From Polytrichum commune (taxonomy: Eukaryota > Streptophyta > Polytrichopsida > Polytrichales > Polytrichaceae), in assembly GCA_950295325.1 (NCBI GenBank), contig OX485803.1:49369554-49433553 (forward strand): a stretch of 64,000 bases of DNA, given 5' to 3'. The notes below the pieces were generated by a model. It did not search any database. It saw only the letters and a list, made by a program, of their open reading frames with translations, and was not told the origin of the DNA. Of this stretch, positions 33,165-45,299 are shown piece after piece. Made by a program: the position numbers and the translations under genes. Position 1 is the first letter of the stretch; every line of letters starts with the position of its first letter.

Positions 33165-33830
33165 GATCTCAGTACAATGTGTTTCTTGTCCACTGATGAT
33201 CTCCAGGCCTCAAGGATTTCATTTGAGATTTCATTTGGACACTGAGTCAGCATTGAGTTCTTTGGCATTGAATTTTCTTCGTTGCACACTACTGCTGCTA
33301 CAGTCTCGAATATCATGCATGCATACTTCATATGCAAAATCAAAATAGGAACCCAGAAACCTCACGATGGGCTTTTCAAGTTGCCAACCTTCAACTGACA
33401 CCCGTAGTCACCCTATACTCTAGCAGATTCTGCTCAGAAGGTTAAGTAGAAGGAGAGTCATCACTTACAGTAGTTCTATACTGAAAAGTCAACACAATTT
33501 TAAGCATGTACTCTAGTCTCTCTTTCAAACATATCAGGTATGTGGGTGTTACTTGGTTTCTTTTTCATGTTCTCCAACTTCTTCCAATTTATATTTACAC
33601 AACAAAACTCTAGCCACATGGATTCCACCTTGACAAGAAAATTAGTGTGGCCGCATTAATTTTTCCCATGTTAATATTCTATCCACACTAATAGGACTAT
33701 TTAGTGTACCTGCAAAACAAGGCAGTAAGCAACACGAGAATATTTCTAGTACAGCAGATAATCTCAACAGATCACAAGCGTCTCTGCACCCACTTCTCGT
33801 AGGATGTGAAATGGTCAGGGATAGGTTTCT
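33165..33830. other. Intergenic downstream of the F-box gene
   Basis: No supported gene. 33640-33715 contains GGACTATTTAGTGTA and TTAGTGTGGCCGCATTAATT, remnants of the CACTA-ended family seen at 44985-45297. Confidence 0.4.
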
Positions 33831-33833
33831 AGC

Positions 33834-34052
33834 TACACTGACTATCCCAATTAGTGGATGTTATGATTCGGAGTTATGCAGTACTATAACGTGTTAATGA
33901 GCATGTATTATTTTACCAAGCAGAGTCATTTATGTTACAATAGTGTCCAAACAACCTATTCACCTCTCGTTAGTAAAATTCAACTCCTGAGTAAGGCGTT
34001 ATTGCATACATAGCTCCGAATAGTAACACACACTAATTGGGATACTCAGTAT
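33834..34052. mobile_element. Short TIR element 3' of the F-box gene
   Basis: About 219 bp. Left end CACTGACTATCCCAATTAGTG, right end CACTAATTGGGATACTCAGT, inverted with one base difference in length. Single ends resembling it occur at 28945-28965, 63487 and 63625. Confidence 0.65.
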
Positions 34053-34495
34053 CCCATTCGACTAATTTGAGGCCTCTAATGCTAATTCAAGGGTCACATC
34101 CACTTCGAAAGAAATGTTCAAACTGAGGCATTCCTCACGCCTCCACCATCAACTTACATGGCTAGCACAGATCCTTCATCGTTTGAGAGAGGGGATTCTA
34201 ATTTGATAGACAGCTCCAGAGACATCAAAGAAAGCAAAAATCCTGCAAATGCATGTACTGTGCACTAGCTGGAAAATCAAACAATGCAAAAGAGCCCACT
34301 GGCCGCAAAAAAACATTATATTCATGTCAGTTGAGTGAGTACATTCAAGTCCATTCAATGCCTGCCATGGCAACAGCATACCTACCCAAAAGCAATGTTG
34401 TAATCACATACCACAACTACAAATCCCCATATCAGGTAGTCAGATCAGGAGCTGTACACTACTACACCTTCGAATGGATTGTGTGGTGCAATGAC

Positions 34496-37400
34496 TCACG
34501 TGAAGAATCCGCCAAAGCTTGAAACAATCCCCTTACCACCAGGATGATCCAGCTGAAGTATCATATTCTTGGAGACAAGGTACACCACAGAATAGCCAGT
34601 AGTTAGACATTTCCATAATAAGTAATGGCAAAATGACAGAAAACTCAACTGCAAACTTAGGAAATGGGGTATTACACAAACCAAACCACTTCCTAATGAC
34701 CTCACTTCCATGTGTTCTTATTTTCTGGATGCTTCTTCAAACATTGATTGCCATCCACATTTAACAGCAAACTCATTTCAAGTGTGAATGACAACTTCAT
34801 ATACATGTGCGAAAACCAGAAAACAATATACATGTCCACCATACTTCCAAGATTCGTTCATGTAACCAACAGTTTGAAAAAAGAATCAGTAAGTGGGGTG
34901 GACATTGATGGGTGTGTGAATGCTTTTCAATACAGATGCAGTGTGACTGTTTCCTTTTCAATAGGAACCGGACAATGTGAGGCAATGTAGACTTTGGTTG
35001 TTTTTTACTTTGTTAGGGCGAAAGCTTGGCAGGGCAAAATGTGCCTCCTTGTAAGAATTGTGGAATGTACCTTCCATCCTATTGACACTTTTGTGAGGAT
35101 ACTCTTTGATTCTCAGAATCAGTTACTTCTAAACTGCTAGGCTTAGACCTAAATATCTATGGGCTCAGATTAGTAGAGCGGTTAGCTTACTGGAACAGGA
35201 AACTTGTCAGATCGCTTTAGACTATCAAGCATATGGAACACCATTTGTTGGACCACTTCATCTGCACAGACCACCACCAATGAACTAAATGTCAGTCATC
35301 TAAGTATACCAACTACGCACTCTTCTACAATAATTCTGCTTTCAACTTTTTCAAACTTGACCCACTGCAAACCCACATGTACACAAGCTTACTCCAATCA
35401 CCTCAGTTAAAAGCAACAACAGAGACTGAATGGGGTATTCGTAAATTACCTCCAGGCGCACGGATGAGAGCTGCACAAAGCTCCAACAAAGCCTGCTTTG
35501 AAGGAGCATCATGAAGCGTTTTTTCAAGAAAATGGCCATCACAATCAAACACATTTGGACTCTCACTCAGTCGCAACTTGGCCAGATTCAAGTAAGGTAG
35601 ATGACCTGCTCCAACTTCATACCTTGAACATGCCTTTGCCCTGGAAAGTCAAGAGACGTATTAGAATTTGTAATACTCATGAAACAACAGTAATGCCTGG
35701 CAGCTCTGGGAGCACTCTTCACCATAAGAACATTATAACTGTATACCTCTACTATTTCTCAAGTGTGCAACTACTAAGGAGAACACTCTTACAACCACTA
35801 TTTTATGATAAGGAAGAATATTATCCATATATGACAACAGTACAACTATGCATACTGAGAAATCTGAACTATTCAGATCTGAAATGCAAAAATACCTCTG
35901 GAAGAAACGAGCTGCAAGGCTAGTGTCACCAGCATCCCATAGCTCACAAGCAACATCATTCCAAGGGTTACCTGTTCAATAACAATTTCACAGTTCATCA
36001 GTTCCAAATATTCATTCCATATATCTAAAGTTCTAGTATCCTGAATGAAATATGACACCCTGAGTTCTAAAATCTACATTCATCCTTTAATGCAACTAGA
36101 CATCCACAACATAAAATCCTAAGAAACGTTTAACAATATCAACAAAATATCAGATGTCTGCAATCATAATAGTATTACCATAGTCGTTGTCGAGGAAAAT
36201 TGCCCTTGCACATTCACGGACACACTCGCTTCGATCAGCGCCGGCCTGTAGAGACAAAATTACTCAAGTCATCAGATTTAATCCTTCAAAGAGTCCTCAA
36301 AACACAGTTCTGCCTTGCTGCTAATGTCCACCCTTTGCAATAGGTGAAATACCACCAAAGAGTCTTAAATGGAATCTGACTACTTATCACCAGGCTTATT
36401 CTGACTCGTTTTTTTATTTTGACAAAAATGATGCTCATATTGTAATTGGATGTCCAACTTGTAGATATGTAACATAACTGTAGTTTAAACATTCTAGCAC
36501 TTCCCAGAGCAGGAACAAAACGGGTTGCCTTCAAGAATGTCCTACTATATGTAAATAACAACATACGACCCCCGGCCCACCCATGACTAAGCAATGTTGT
36601 GTTAGTGTTAGCTACAGCTAAGTCTTGGTTTTGCGGCCGCACCAACAAGTTTGTTAGAAGTTTGTAGGGAACTAGCTACATGTTAGTGTTTGTTGACTAA
36701 AGACCTTTTTGGTTAGCTTTTACTTCATTTTAGAGCTTCTCAAGCCCAACCAAAATGTTTAGGGTATGTTCAATTACAGGCAGCCTTGAGCTCAATAATG
36801 AGCCTATACTGCAAAATGAATAGAGAAGACTTAATGACCAGGCCCAAGAAATCTAGGCCACATATTTCGCAACATACTAATTCAATAAAATTCTACAGCA
36901 ACTGATATAGAACATTGTGATAATATGTTCTGATTTATATATCTCATATTCACCTACTTGTATGTCCCTAGAGAATCATTTAACAATCTCTAAGGTTTAC
37001 AAGACAATATGTGGTTAAATTTATATTACGAGACACACCATCAAAATAAACTTGAAGCTTCTAAAGCAGCCAAAGAACAGAATGAACTTCTGCATTGATA
37101 GTTCAACAATGTCACTAACTGTTGGTGCGACCGTTTAGCAAGTTCAACATGTTAGGTTAGTTTTACAAGCCATAGCAAGCCAAACATCAACATAGCATGG
37201 CTTCAGTCATTGGCAAGGCCGGGACCTAAGGAAGATTACTAACCAGTCGTTGCATCCAAGCCATAAAAGTGTATGCTGCTGCACTTGGGTTAAAGTGGCA
37301 TGCAGCTCGAAACGAATTTGTAGCAGCTCCCATATTGCCATCCGAGAGCTCTAACTGGCCTTGCTGAAATTGATGTGTTGCTGCAGCATATGCTGCTTGC

Positions 37401-40400
37401 GGATCCCCTTCTTGTCTTCCCGTAGGAGAAACAAGTTCAATCCCAATACGAGAACCATGACTAGCCTGTAGCATGAAGACTTGTATGAGATAAAAATCAC
37501 TACACATCCCAAAACCGATTTCCATCACTATGAACAATTAGTAAAGTATCAGGCACAAAGTAGACTTGAATTCGGCCACTTACATCATTGCGAATTCTGT
37601 TATGATCTCCATTTCCATTTGCAGCAGATCCATCTCCGTGCTCGCCCCCATGCCGCTCAGAATCCTTACAATCATCTGGGTGAGAATCATCTGAATCTGA
37701 GAAGGTAGGAGACCCTGATTGCCTAAACGCAACACCATGTGCAGGCACCAAAACTGGAGGTGGAGGTGGTGGTCGTGCTGGGAATGGAGCTGCATTAGGG
37801 AGTTGATTTCCAGCTTCAACCATAGCTAGCCGCGTACATCCTCCATTTATAAGCTCTTTGGCAATTTCACTAGCTTGATTTGTGTAGACAGATTTACAAC
37901 CAACAAGACACAACGCCTGCACAATGTACAAAACCCACTCACCATGTCAATGCTATTAGCAGCCTAGCTTACTCCATTTTAACACTAGCCTACAACTATA
38001 CAATGGCGCCACGTCTAATTTTGCAGAACAAGCAAAACCACTTGTGTAAAGGCTAAGATGAGCATAAAATATTAACATGCAGAAGCAAAGCGTACCTCCA
38101 GAGAAACACAGCCACAGAGGTACAAAAGATTCGCCATTGTCACTCGTGGACATCCAGCTAGCGAGAGTATTACCAATAGCTTCAACTTACTCCCAATCTC
38201 TTTCCTGCAGAATCACAGACCCTCAAATCTTCAGTTACAGGACAACACACTATACAAATCACTGCAGCAATTACCCTTACCAAACCTACCTCCATGTACA
38301 AAATAAACCATCGAAACATGACAACATGGAAATATAGATATATTCATGGGTAGGAAACCTACAAAGTATGCTGAGAGACATTAACACAAAGACCAAGATC
38401 CAATTCCCGCAAATGTGGGAGATCAGCAAGCCCTGCCAAAGCTTTCCCACTGACTGAGTCTCGTCCACCAAACAATCGCAACCTTTGAAGCAGGCAGCAA
38501 TTCTCCACCACTGCATTCACCTGCCAAGACAAACAGACAATATAAACACATTTATCTTCAAAATAGAATATTTTGGTTGATATGCAAAGTCACAAGCTAG
38601 CGAGAAGTGTCTATCAACAACTGCAATGTTTGTATTTATTCACCAGAGTGCAAAAGACCAAGACATTACAACAAGATAGAAGTATGTGTGATAATCACCG
38701 CCTGTGTCTTTACAGCCAAACATAGAGATAAGTGACCACTAAACAGGCAGGTTTAACACACAAATGACTCACCACAGAATCGTCCAAGTTGCAAAATGAA
38801 AGATCTAGACAGAAAAGCTGCTTCCCGCACTGAGCCACCAGAAGTGAACTCAAGCCTTTGCTTGATATGCGCCAGCAAAGAGCCATCGATAGCACAGTTG
38901 TATGCTGCAAGTGAAAACAACTCCATCAGATCAATATTGAACTGAGAGCAAACACTACACTTCAGAATATCAAGAGTTAAGAATGAGACCATATTCATGC
39001 AAGTCCAACGTCCACAGCTTGCATCACACAACTTACATGCATCACATTTTTAATAACATCTTTCTAAATAAGAGTGAATCAGAGAATTCAACTTCATTTT
39101 TAAATTTTCCTACATTTTGAATAACACCTACCTTTAACATGTTCAAAAATGTTGAGAAAACCTAACAGCCTGCCATCAAGAGACCCTAGCATCAACACAT
39201 ACAATCACGACTAAAAACTAACCTTAAGGCGAGTTTCTGCAACCAGCGCAAGCTCTCTGTCACCCAGTGATTCAGCCACTGAGACAAATTCAACATGCCT
39301 CCACAAAGGTTCACAGCTGGCCACATCCCTCCATCTACGACATACTGAAGAGACAGAAATAACCTCCCGACGTGATAATTTTGCAAAAATACGCATCCTG
39401 GACACATGGCCACACAACATATTTAGAAACATATATTACTTCCATAGGTGGATGCATCTTTTCCAAAAGGCTGGGTAAACCCAAAGTGAGCACTTCAATC
39501 TAGGGGATGGCCTACCAGAAGTTCAATGAGAAAGGTAATCAGGTTATACACTAGGAAACCTTAGAACATACGAAGGAAGGACAATAATCCTACTACATGG
39601 GACATCAAAAACATCACAACCAAGGTGGAAGACCCATTGACATGTTTGGAGGTTGGAAGACAAGGTAGGAAGATTGCCACATGAACAACTAGAATACCTT
39701 TAAAACATAATATTCAGTGGTAGTCTTTAACAGCTAACACACGCTTTTGAAGTACTGAAGAAACACATGGATTATTTTATGCAAGTCGAAGGTGGCTCTA
39801 GCTACACTGTAAAAAGGAGATGATCCATACCGCACATCAATGAACATCAAATCAGACAGGAACAGACATCTTACACATCAACAACAGCCATCAACCGTGT
39901 CTGTCAATTGGAGCCTACACAACCCCAGCAAGGCCATGATGGGTGGGCAAACACAATATTGATCAACGCACCCAGAAACCTTTTGGCATGGCAGATCACT
40001 ACCTACAGTGAAAAAGGATATAGCATTCTAGGGGCACAAGGGCTATGTTTGGAGAAAAACGATAACATGAACACTTTGTGAACCTACAGAAGTGGGTGGT
40101 GTCGCAACACAGGCGAACCCTCGTAATTGTTCCCAAAAGTGGACATGCTTGGATGGAAGACATTGTGAAATCTACATACTTGAGACCACCGAATGGGCCC
40201 CAGAACAGTTCCTACTTCCACATTCTTGTGTGATATCACATGGTCGGATATACTATAGAGTAGTCACTGCCGTTGGTACGAACATAAAACTTACGTTACG
40301 AGTACGACCCACATCCAAAAACTGCAGATGAGATGTAAGTATGTAAAGACAAACTTACAAAACATCATCAGAGACTTTGTCAACTGGAGACAGATTCCCT

Positions 40401-41110
40401 TGCCGCCTCTTTCTGAGGTCATCCCCTAATTCTTTGCTCTTCTCCATGCTCCACAAGCAGCTACAGTGTATGGGCCTCTCGGCTCCGAACAGATACGAAG
40501 ACCAAGCGCTCCGTCTGGTCTGTTTGTTGAGTGACGACGGGTTGTTCCCTTCCTCCGTCGTTAGTTGTAGTATGTGGCCCCCAGCTTTGCAACGACAGTC
40601 CCTGCCACTGCCTCTACATCCGCACTTTTTACCCTCGGAAGTGGTCTCTCTGCAGCGTCCGGAGCTTTGATCTCTCTGCCTGTCACCTGTGCCTCCAGAA
40701 GTACTTACATTCCTGCTTGAAGCTCCAGGTTCAGCTTCGTCACCTGAGCTTCCGCTCTTAGAATCTGACTCCGAGAGCGAATTCGATCTCTGCTGTTTCT
40801 GAATATCTTGCACATCTTTCAAGGAAATGTCACCAAGGGAACGCAGAGCGGCCATCAACAAATCGCCATCTGCAGGAGCAAGTGCAGGCTGCTGACCCCA
40901 TCGACCTGCTTGCCATGCGAACTGTTCGCTTTCCACTTGGCTAATTTCAGCAGCGGCTGTTCTGGCATTCTGGCGAAGCGCTTGATCGAGGCGGAGTGCT
41001 TTGCGTCCCGTTTCATCCCAAACTGCGTTTCCTTTTGCCCCCCATAACCACGTGTTCCACGCCCTCTCCTCTCTTCTCGCTTTCCTCTGCTCCTTACTAG
41101 TCTTCACCAT
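34496..41110 (-). CDS. F-box / LRR / TPR-like protein, putative SCF adaptor
   Basis: Twelve exons in transcript order: 41110-40359, 39397-39223, 38904-38773, 38520-38363, 38204-38096, 37916-37584, 37465-37244, 36245-36179, 35971-35896, 35640-35450, 35261-35191, 34552-34496. All introns are GT-AG, phases agree, and the product is 780 residues. Order: basic N-terminus (KEQRKARREER at 6-16); Ser-rich region 109-150; Cys-rich patch (C153, 163, 165, 172, 174); F-box about 246-295 (SDDVLMRIFAKLSRRE...VCRRWRD); leucine-rich repeats about 310-450 (LFCLDLSFCNL, LRELDLGLCVNVS, LVILSLAGCPRVT, LCLVGCKSV); a Pro-rich (491-496) then acidic/His linker; and a helical TPR-like region 565-710 (AIFLDNDYGNPWNDVACELWDAG). 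F-box proteins bind SKP1 and bring substrates to cullin-1 ligases; LRR and TPR parts usually choose the substrate. The ATG is the first in frame. I recognise no named orthologue. Confidence 0.88.
36246..37243 (-). other. Intron 7 of the F-box gene, about 1 kb
   Basis: The longest intron of the gene (998 bp), donor GTTAGTAA and acceptor GTCTCTACAG. It contains open frame 36286-36648 (minus) without coding support and no clear element. Confidence 0.75.
39398..40358 (-). other. Intron 1 of the F-box gene, splits the F-box
   Basis: A 961-bp intron with donor GTAAGTTT and acceptor GTGTCCAG, phase 2. It falls within the F-box codon for the Leu of SDDVL. The open frame seen inside (40092-40331, plus) is not coding by any evidence. 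Confidence 0.8.
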
Positions 41111-42430
41111 GCCTGCTTTAGTATTGTGGGCAGGCAGGCAAGCGCTTTTAGTTGCAAAAGCGGCGGAACGGAGTTTACTGGAGTAGCTTCAATCATAACA
41201 TGATAGAATTAGCTGAATACGATTATGCGCATCTTGTTCCAATCAGAACAATATGGTGTGAGCATTGACAAGTTGGAGCCCTTCAGCATACGTAAACGAC
41301 CAGTGCCCAGACACCTCACGCAGGCGAGAAGAAAGTTTCCAAAACCTGTTTCCACAAAGCGGCAAATCATCATCAGCTCCGTATTGCACCTCGCCAACTC
41401 GCACCATAACCTCTTCCTCTCTCAAAGAAACTGGCCAGACAGCAGCCAAGTTTCTCACACACCCGTACCATACAACCAGAACAGGAACAGCACCAGTTTC
41501 TAACAAACATTAAAAGACCGTTCCAAAACTCTTCACTACAGATCCTTCGCGACAGACTCTACCAGCATACCAAGCCTACCACGGTCAATGCAATCCACGC
41601 AACGCCTCAAAGAACATTGAGCTCATCGTCAAGGCAGGTTGCCCCTTGAAAGTTGATGAAGTTGAAGAAGAGACCAGGAGGACTTACTCGAGGAGAAAAA
41701 ATATCTCGACACAATATTAATATCTCCGACACATCCACCACAGACATCATCAACAAACGACCGGAAGGAATCCCATCCCCCGATCGCGTCTCGATACACC
41801 TCGGTGGTCACAAACTTATTTACCCGCGGATGCAAACCTTCAACAAACGGGCAAGCATCACCACCAAACACCATGAGCATCACATCCCTTCGCATCACTT
41901 CCACCCGCCATCACCTTCTCACACAATTTGCACCAAATTCTGCAACGCAAAGCAACGAAACGCCAAAATTTGCAAACTGATATACCGGCAGGGACGGAGA
42001 GAAGTGACAAACCTCAATACACGCAACAGAAGGGACTTAGCTACCACTACGAAACAGCGGGCTCCCGGAGGCGAGCGGGAAGCATGTGGACAGATGTCGA
42101 TACGGCACCGAATGGAGCGAGGCTTGGCTCGTTGGAACGGCGATGAAGGAAAGAGGACAAATCTGTGGCGCAGATGGTGGTGCCCTATAGTGCGGCCGCG
42201 CAGGTGGGAGCTTGGGGTTTGCAAATTGCGATGACACTTTCGCTTCAGCCGGTGGTGTCTCTCTCTCTCTCTCTCTTCTCCTCTCTCTGTGTGTGTGCCC
42301 AGATGGTCGACGAGGCGCTTGCCGAGAGGCTAGGATATTTTAGGCCGCCGTCCGTCCATGCCCGCCTGGCAGGACCACCGCGCGTCTGCGGCTGTACCGC
42401 CCTTGGTATTTCTCATCCCTAGGCTGTTCC
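41111..42430 (-). promoter_or_regulatory. Leader and promoter region of the F-box gene
   Basis: Minus-strand sequence upstream of the start codon is relatively GC-rich for about 1.3 kb, unlike the flanks beyond 42.48 kb, and holds a (GA)n tract on the coding strand (42258-42283). Several upstream ATGs open frames, including a 17-codon one starting near 41910 (MAGGSDAKGCDAHGVWW) and longer ones at 41904-41629 and 41506-41243. Either the 5' UTR is long and uORF-rich, or it contains unrecognised leader introns. The transcription start is not located. Confidence 0.45.
42258..42283. repeat. (CT)n microsatellite
   Basis: About ten CT units with minor breaks, in the presumed promoter of the F-box gene. 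Confidence 0.85.
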
Positions 42431-42479
42431 ACCAGGGGCGCCTATAGGGGCCGCTTCTCAGTCGCTGAAGGTTAATTAA

Positions 42480-44075
42480 TTTAATTAATAATAATAAATT
42501 ACATACCGGCCTTGGTACCTACGATGTTAGAACTTTGGTAACTCCTATAGTGGTGTACGAGGGGTAAAGCAAAGCCTTCTTTCCTCCGTAGGAAGGCCTT
42601 CCATTGAGGGTGAAAGGGGCTATGGAGGTGACAACCACAATGGGATCGGCTTCATATTTTGGGCTTTGGATTCGGATTTTGTTTCCCAACACAACCTTTA
42701 GGAGATGGTTGTCACCCAATTATCCATAATTGGTATAAGCACGTCCTATAATGACCTCTACCTCTTGGTTTAGGTGTGCGAGTGGATTTTAAAATAGGCA
42801 TATTTGGTTCTACATAGGTATCAACATTTCACCCTTCTTGGTGATAGGTGTTGTGAACATGTACCTTAAGGGATCCGTGGAATCCACCTAAACTCGTCCA
42901 TTGGAAAGGTGAAAATGTAATGAACTATTTCATAGTCTCTTAATGATTCTTTCAAATCTAATTCGACTCCATAAATGGTACCAAAGACCCCACATTAGTG
43001 TACTAGTGAAATCCGACTGGAGTACATTGACCCTCAATATGAAGATGACTTGTTTATACTAGAGCCTCTTTCCATCCATGATGGTTGAATAGTCAAATGT
43101 GAAGCACATTTAGCACCACAATCGCCTCTCGCAATTGCATAAGGCAGACCATCACACTTTCTCGTGTTTCCAAAACAAACAAACAAAAACATAAAGATGT
43201 AAATGTGTCTAGAGTTATTAGTTCCCGTTCCAAAGCACACACTAAATGCCCGTTTCACGACAAGGGGTCAGTTGTAACCAACCAATGCTGCCCGGGCACC
43301 GTCTTTTTCAATACCAATCCATATCTTGAATGAAAATTTCACATTTTCTCATAACATCAAAGTATGAGTCACTGACAGTCTCTATATCATTCGGGCCTAC
43401 ATATCATGCAAGAACCTTCATACCTAGACAAAATCGCCCTTTGTATATATCAATATACCATACCCACACCGGATATGTGACATTGTAACTCCATCTCACC
43501 GTAACACTACCAAAGCAACCCCTGAGGACACTAGATTCAGTCCTTTGGTTTGTAAACACTGATTATGATGAGAACCAGCTCACAAAAGGCTGGCCACTGA
43601 TTACGGATGAAAGCCCCTCCGCGATTGGTCCAGGACGGGCTGGGGAGGCAAAGGACACTCTCAGGTCATAATAATTACACAACCCTCCACCCCTTCCTTC
43701 CCCCCCCCCTGATTTCATCCATCCAAATATGTCAACGAGGCTCCAGGGTTTCATCCCCCAAGGATGAATCTAAATGGGAAGTATATATGGCAAGTGGGAA
43801 CTGAGGTTATCCATTGGATTCAAATCCATCAAGGGGTTGGGGAGCACGTACAAGTATGTCCCCCCGGTCGAAATAATTAAACTTGCCACTGGTGGTCAAT
43901 ATCATCCATCCAATCGGCTGGCCGAATCCACTCCCTATTGTGCAGACTATGTGGATAGGTTCAAAACAGGAGATATCTAGCAGGTGGAACGAAAACCATC
44001 CACAGAATTCAAGTTCATCCATCCAGTGGGGGGGGGTGGAAGTAAAGGTACATTGCCTCAAGGAGGGTTAATTAA
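42480..44075. other. Repeat-rich intergenic DNA
   Basis: No gene. 42880-43030 shares with 44640-44800 the blocks CTC.TCCATTGG.AAGGTGA, GACTCC..AATGG.A.CAAAGACCCCA, marking a dispersed repeat. G/C runs at 43698-43708 and 44029-44036. Confidence 0.45.
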
Positions 44076-44080
44076 GGTTG

Positions 44081-44510
44081 AGGCATCCATAGTCGACCGG
44101 GTCCATTTACCACTCACTAGGGTTAGGTAATGCTCACATGGATGATATCTATCTATATATTATTGAGTGAACGGGAGTCAAGGTTTATGTGGCGATGGTT
44201 TGTGATTTGATTACCCTTGTAAGAGTGTTGACAAGTGTATTTATTTATTGTATGTCTCATATATTACCAACAAATGCGAAATTGGTAGTCTAGACATCAT
44301 AGAACATTAGCAACTTTACTTGGTTCAAAATTTGTACCAGTTTCCATACTCATGAAAGAAAAAAAGATTGAATTTTTTTTCCATTTGCATTCTCCTTAGA
44401 ATTTGTTTCTCTCATCATATCATAAAATAAAACAAATTCCCATTATTACTCCTCCTAAACAAATGCAAACTCTCTTCTTTTGATTGGTTATAGATGCCTC
44501 GACCTTCGGA
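44081..44510. repeat. Dispersed repeat, paired with 32767-33160
   Basis: Second copy of the family described at 32767. It contains ACCAACAAATGCGAAATTGG, which recurs near 63729. Confidence 0.6.
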
Positions 44511-44984
44511 CTCGTCGTACTTCTCATCCATGGAGGGCATGATATATTCCATAACACCTAGATCGCGTCCACGAGCTTATCATCATTGGCGCTCCTCTCC
44601 TGGTTATATGGTCCGTAAGAATGGTTAGGGATTCGTGATGCCAACGTAAACTCATCCATTGGGAAGGTGAGGAGCGCATTAGACTATTCCACAGTTTTGA
44701 ACTTATTATTTCTAATAGCTTTGACTCCGGAATGGCATCAAAGACCCCAAATCGGTGGAATGAGTTCAAAACGGAATGAATCGAACCTCAACGTGTAAGG
44801 GACTTGTTTTTCCTAGAGCCCTATCGATGTCAAGTTCATCCATCCAAATATTGTGGCTCCTATATAGTTCCCCCATCCCCTACAACGTGCTATGAACACA
44901 TGGCCCAATGGAAAAATATATTGACACGTAGAATAGAAGTCACCATTCAAATCCATCCATCCATAGGGGCCCGGGGGTTAAGTA

Positions 44985-45297
44985 CACTAAATAGTAGTCC
45001 TATTAATGTGTGGAAAATTAGCATGGAAATAATGAGCATGGACCACATTAATTTTCCAGTCAAGTTGGGATTAACGTGGATCCAAGACCTTGGATCTACC
45101 CCTAAGTCTTCATATAGACTTCCAACCAACATCTTAAATATTGATTACATGACATTAGAAAACACATAATAAAATAAATACCCCCAATAATTATTATAAA
45201 AAAAGAAGTAATGTAGCCCACGCTAATTTTCTACTAGACATTTAGCGTGGGCTCTAGAAAATTAATGTGGCCCACAGTACAGTAGGACTATTTAGTG
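44985..45297. mobile_element. CACTA-ended TIR element flanked by TA
   Basis: A 313-bp element with ends CACTAAATAGTAGTCCTATT and inverted AGGACTATTTAGTG, with TA at 44983-44984 and 45298-45299. The TA flank suggests Tc1/mariner-type integration despite the CACTA end. Remnants at 18878, 33660 and 45795. Confidence 0.7.
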
Positions 45298-45299
45298 TA

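Noticed and set aside
40092-40331. 79-codon plus-strand frame
   Set aside because: It lies within intron 1 of the F-box gene on the opposite strand, without coding features.
41653-42234. 193-codon plus-strand open frame upstream of the F-box gene
   Set aside because: It lies antisense to the presumed leader of the F-box gene, in biased GC-rich sequence, is basic and low-complexity, and shows no domain.
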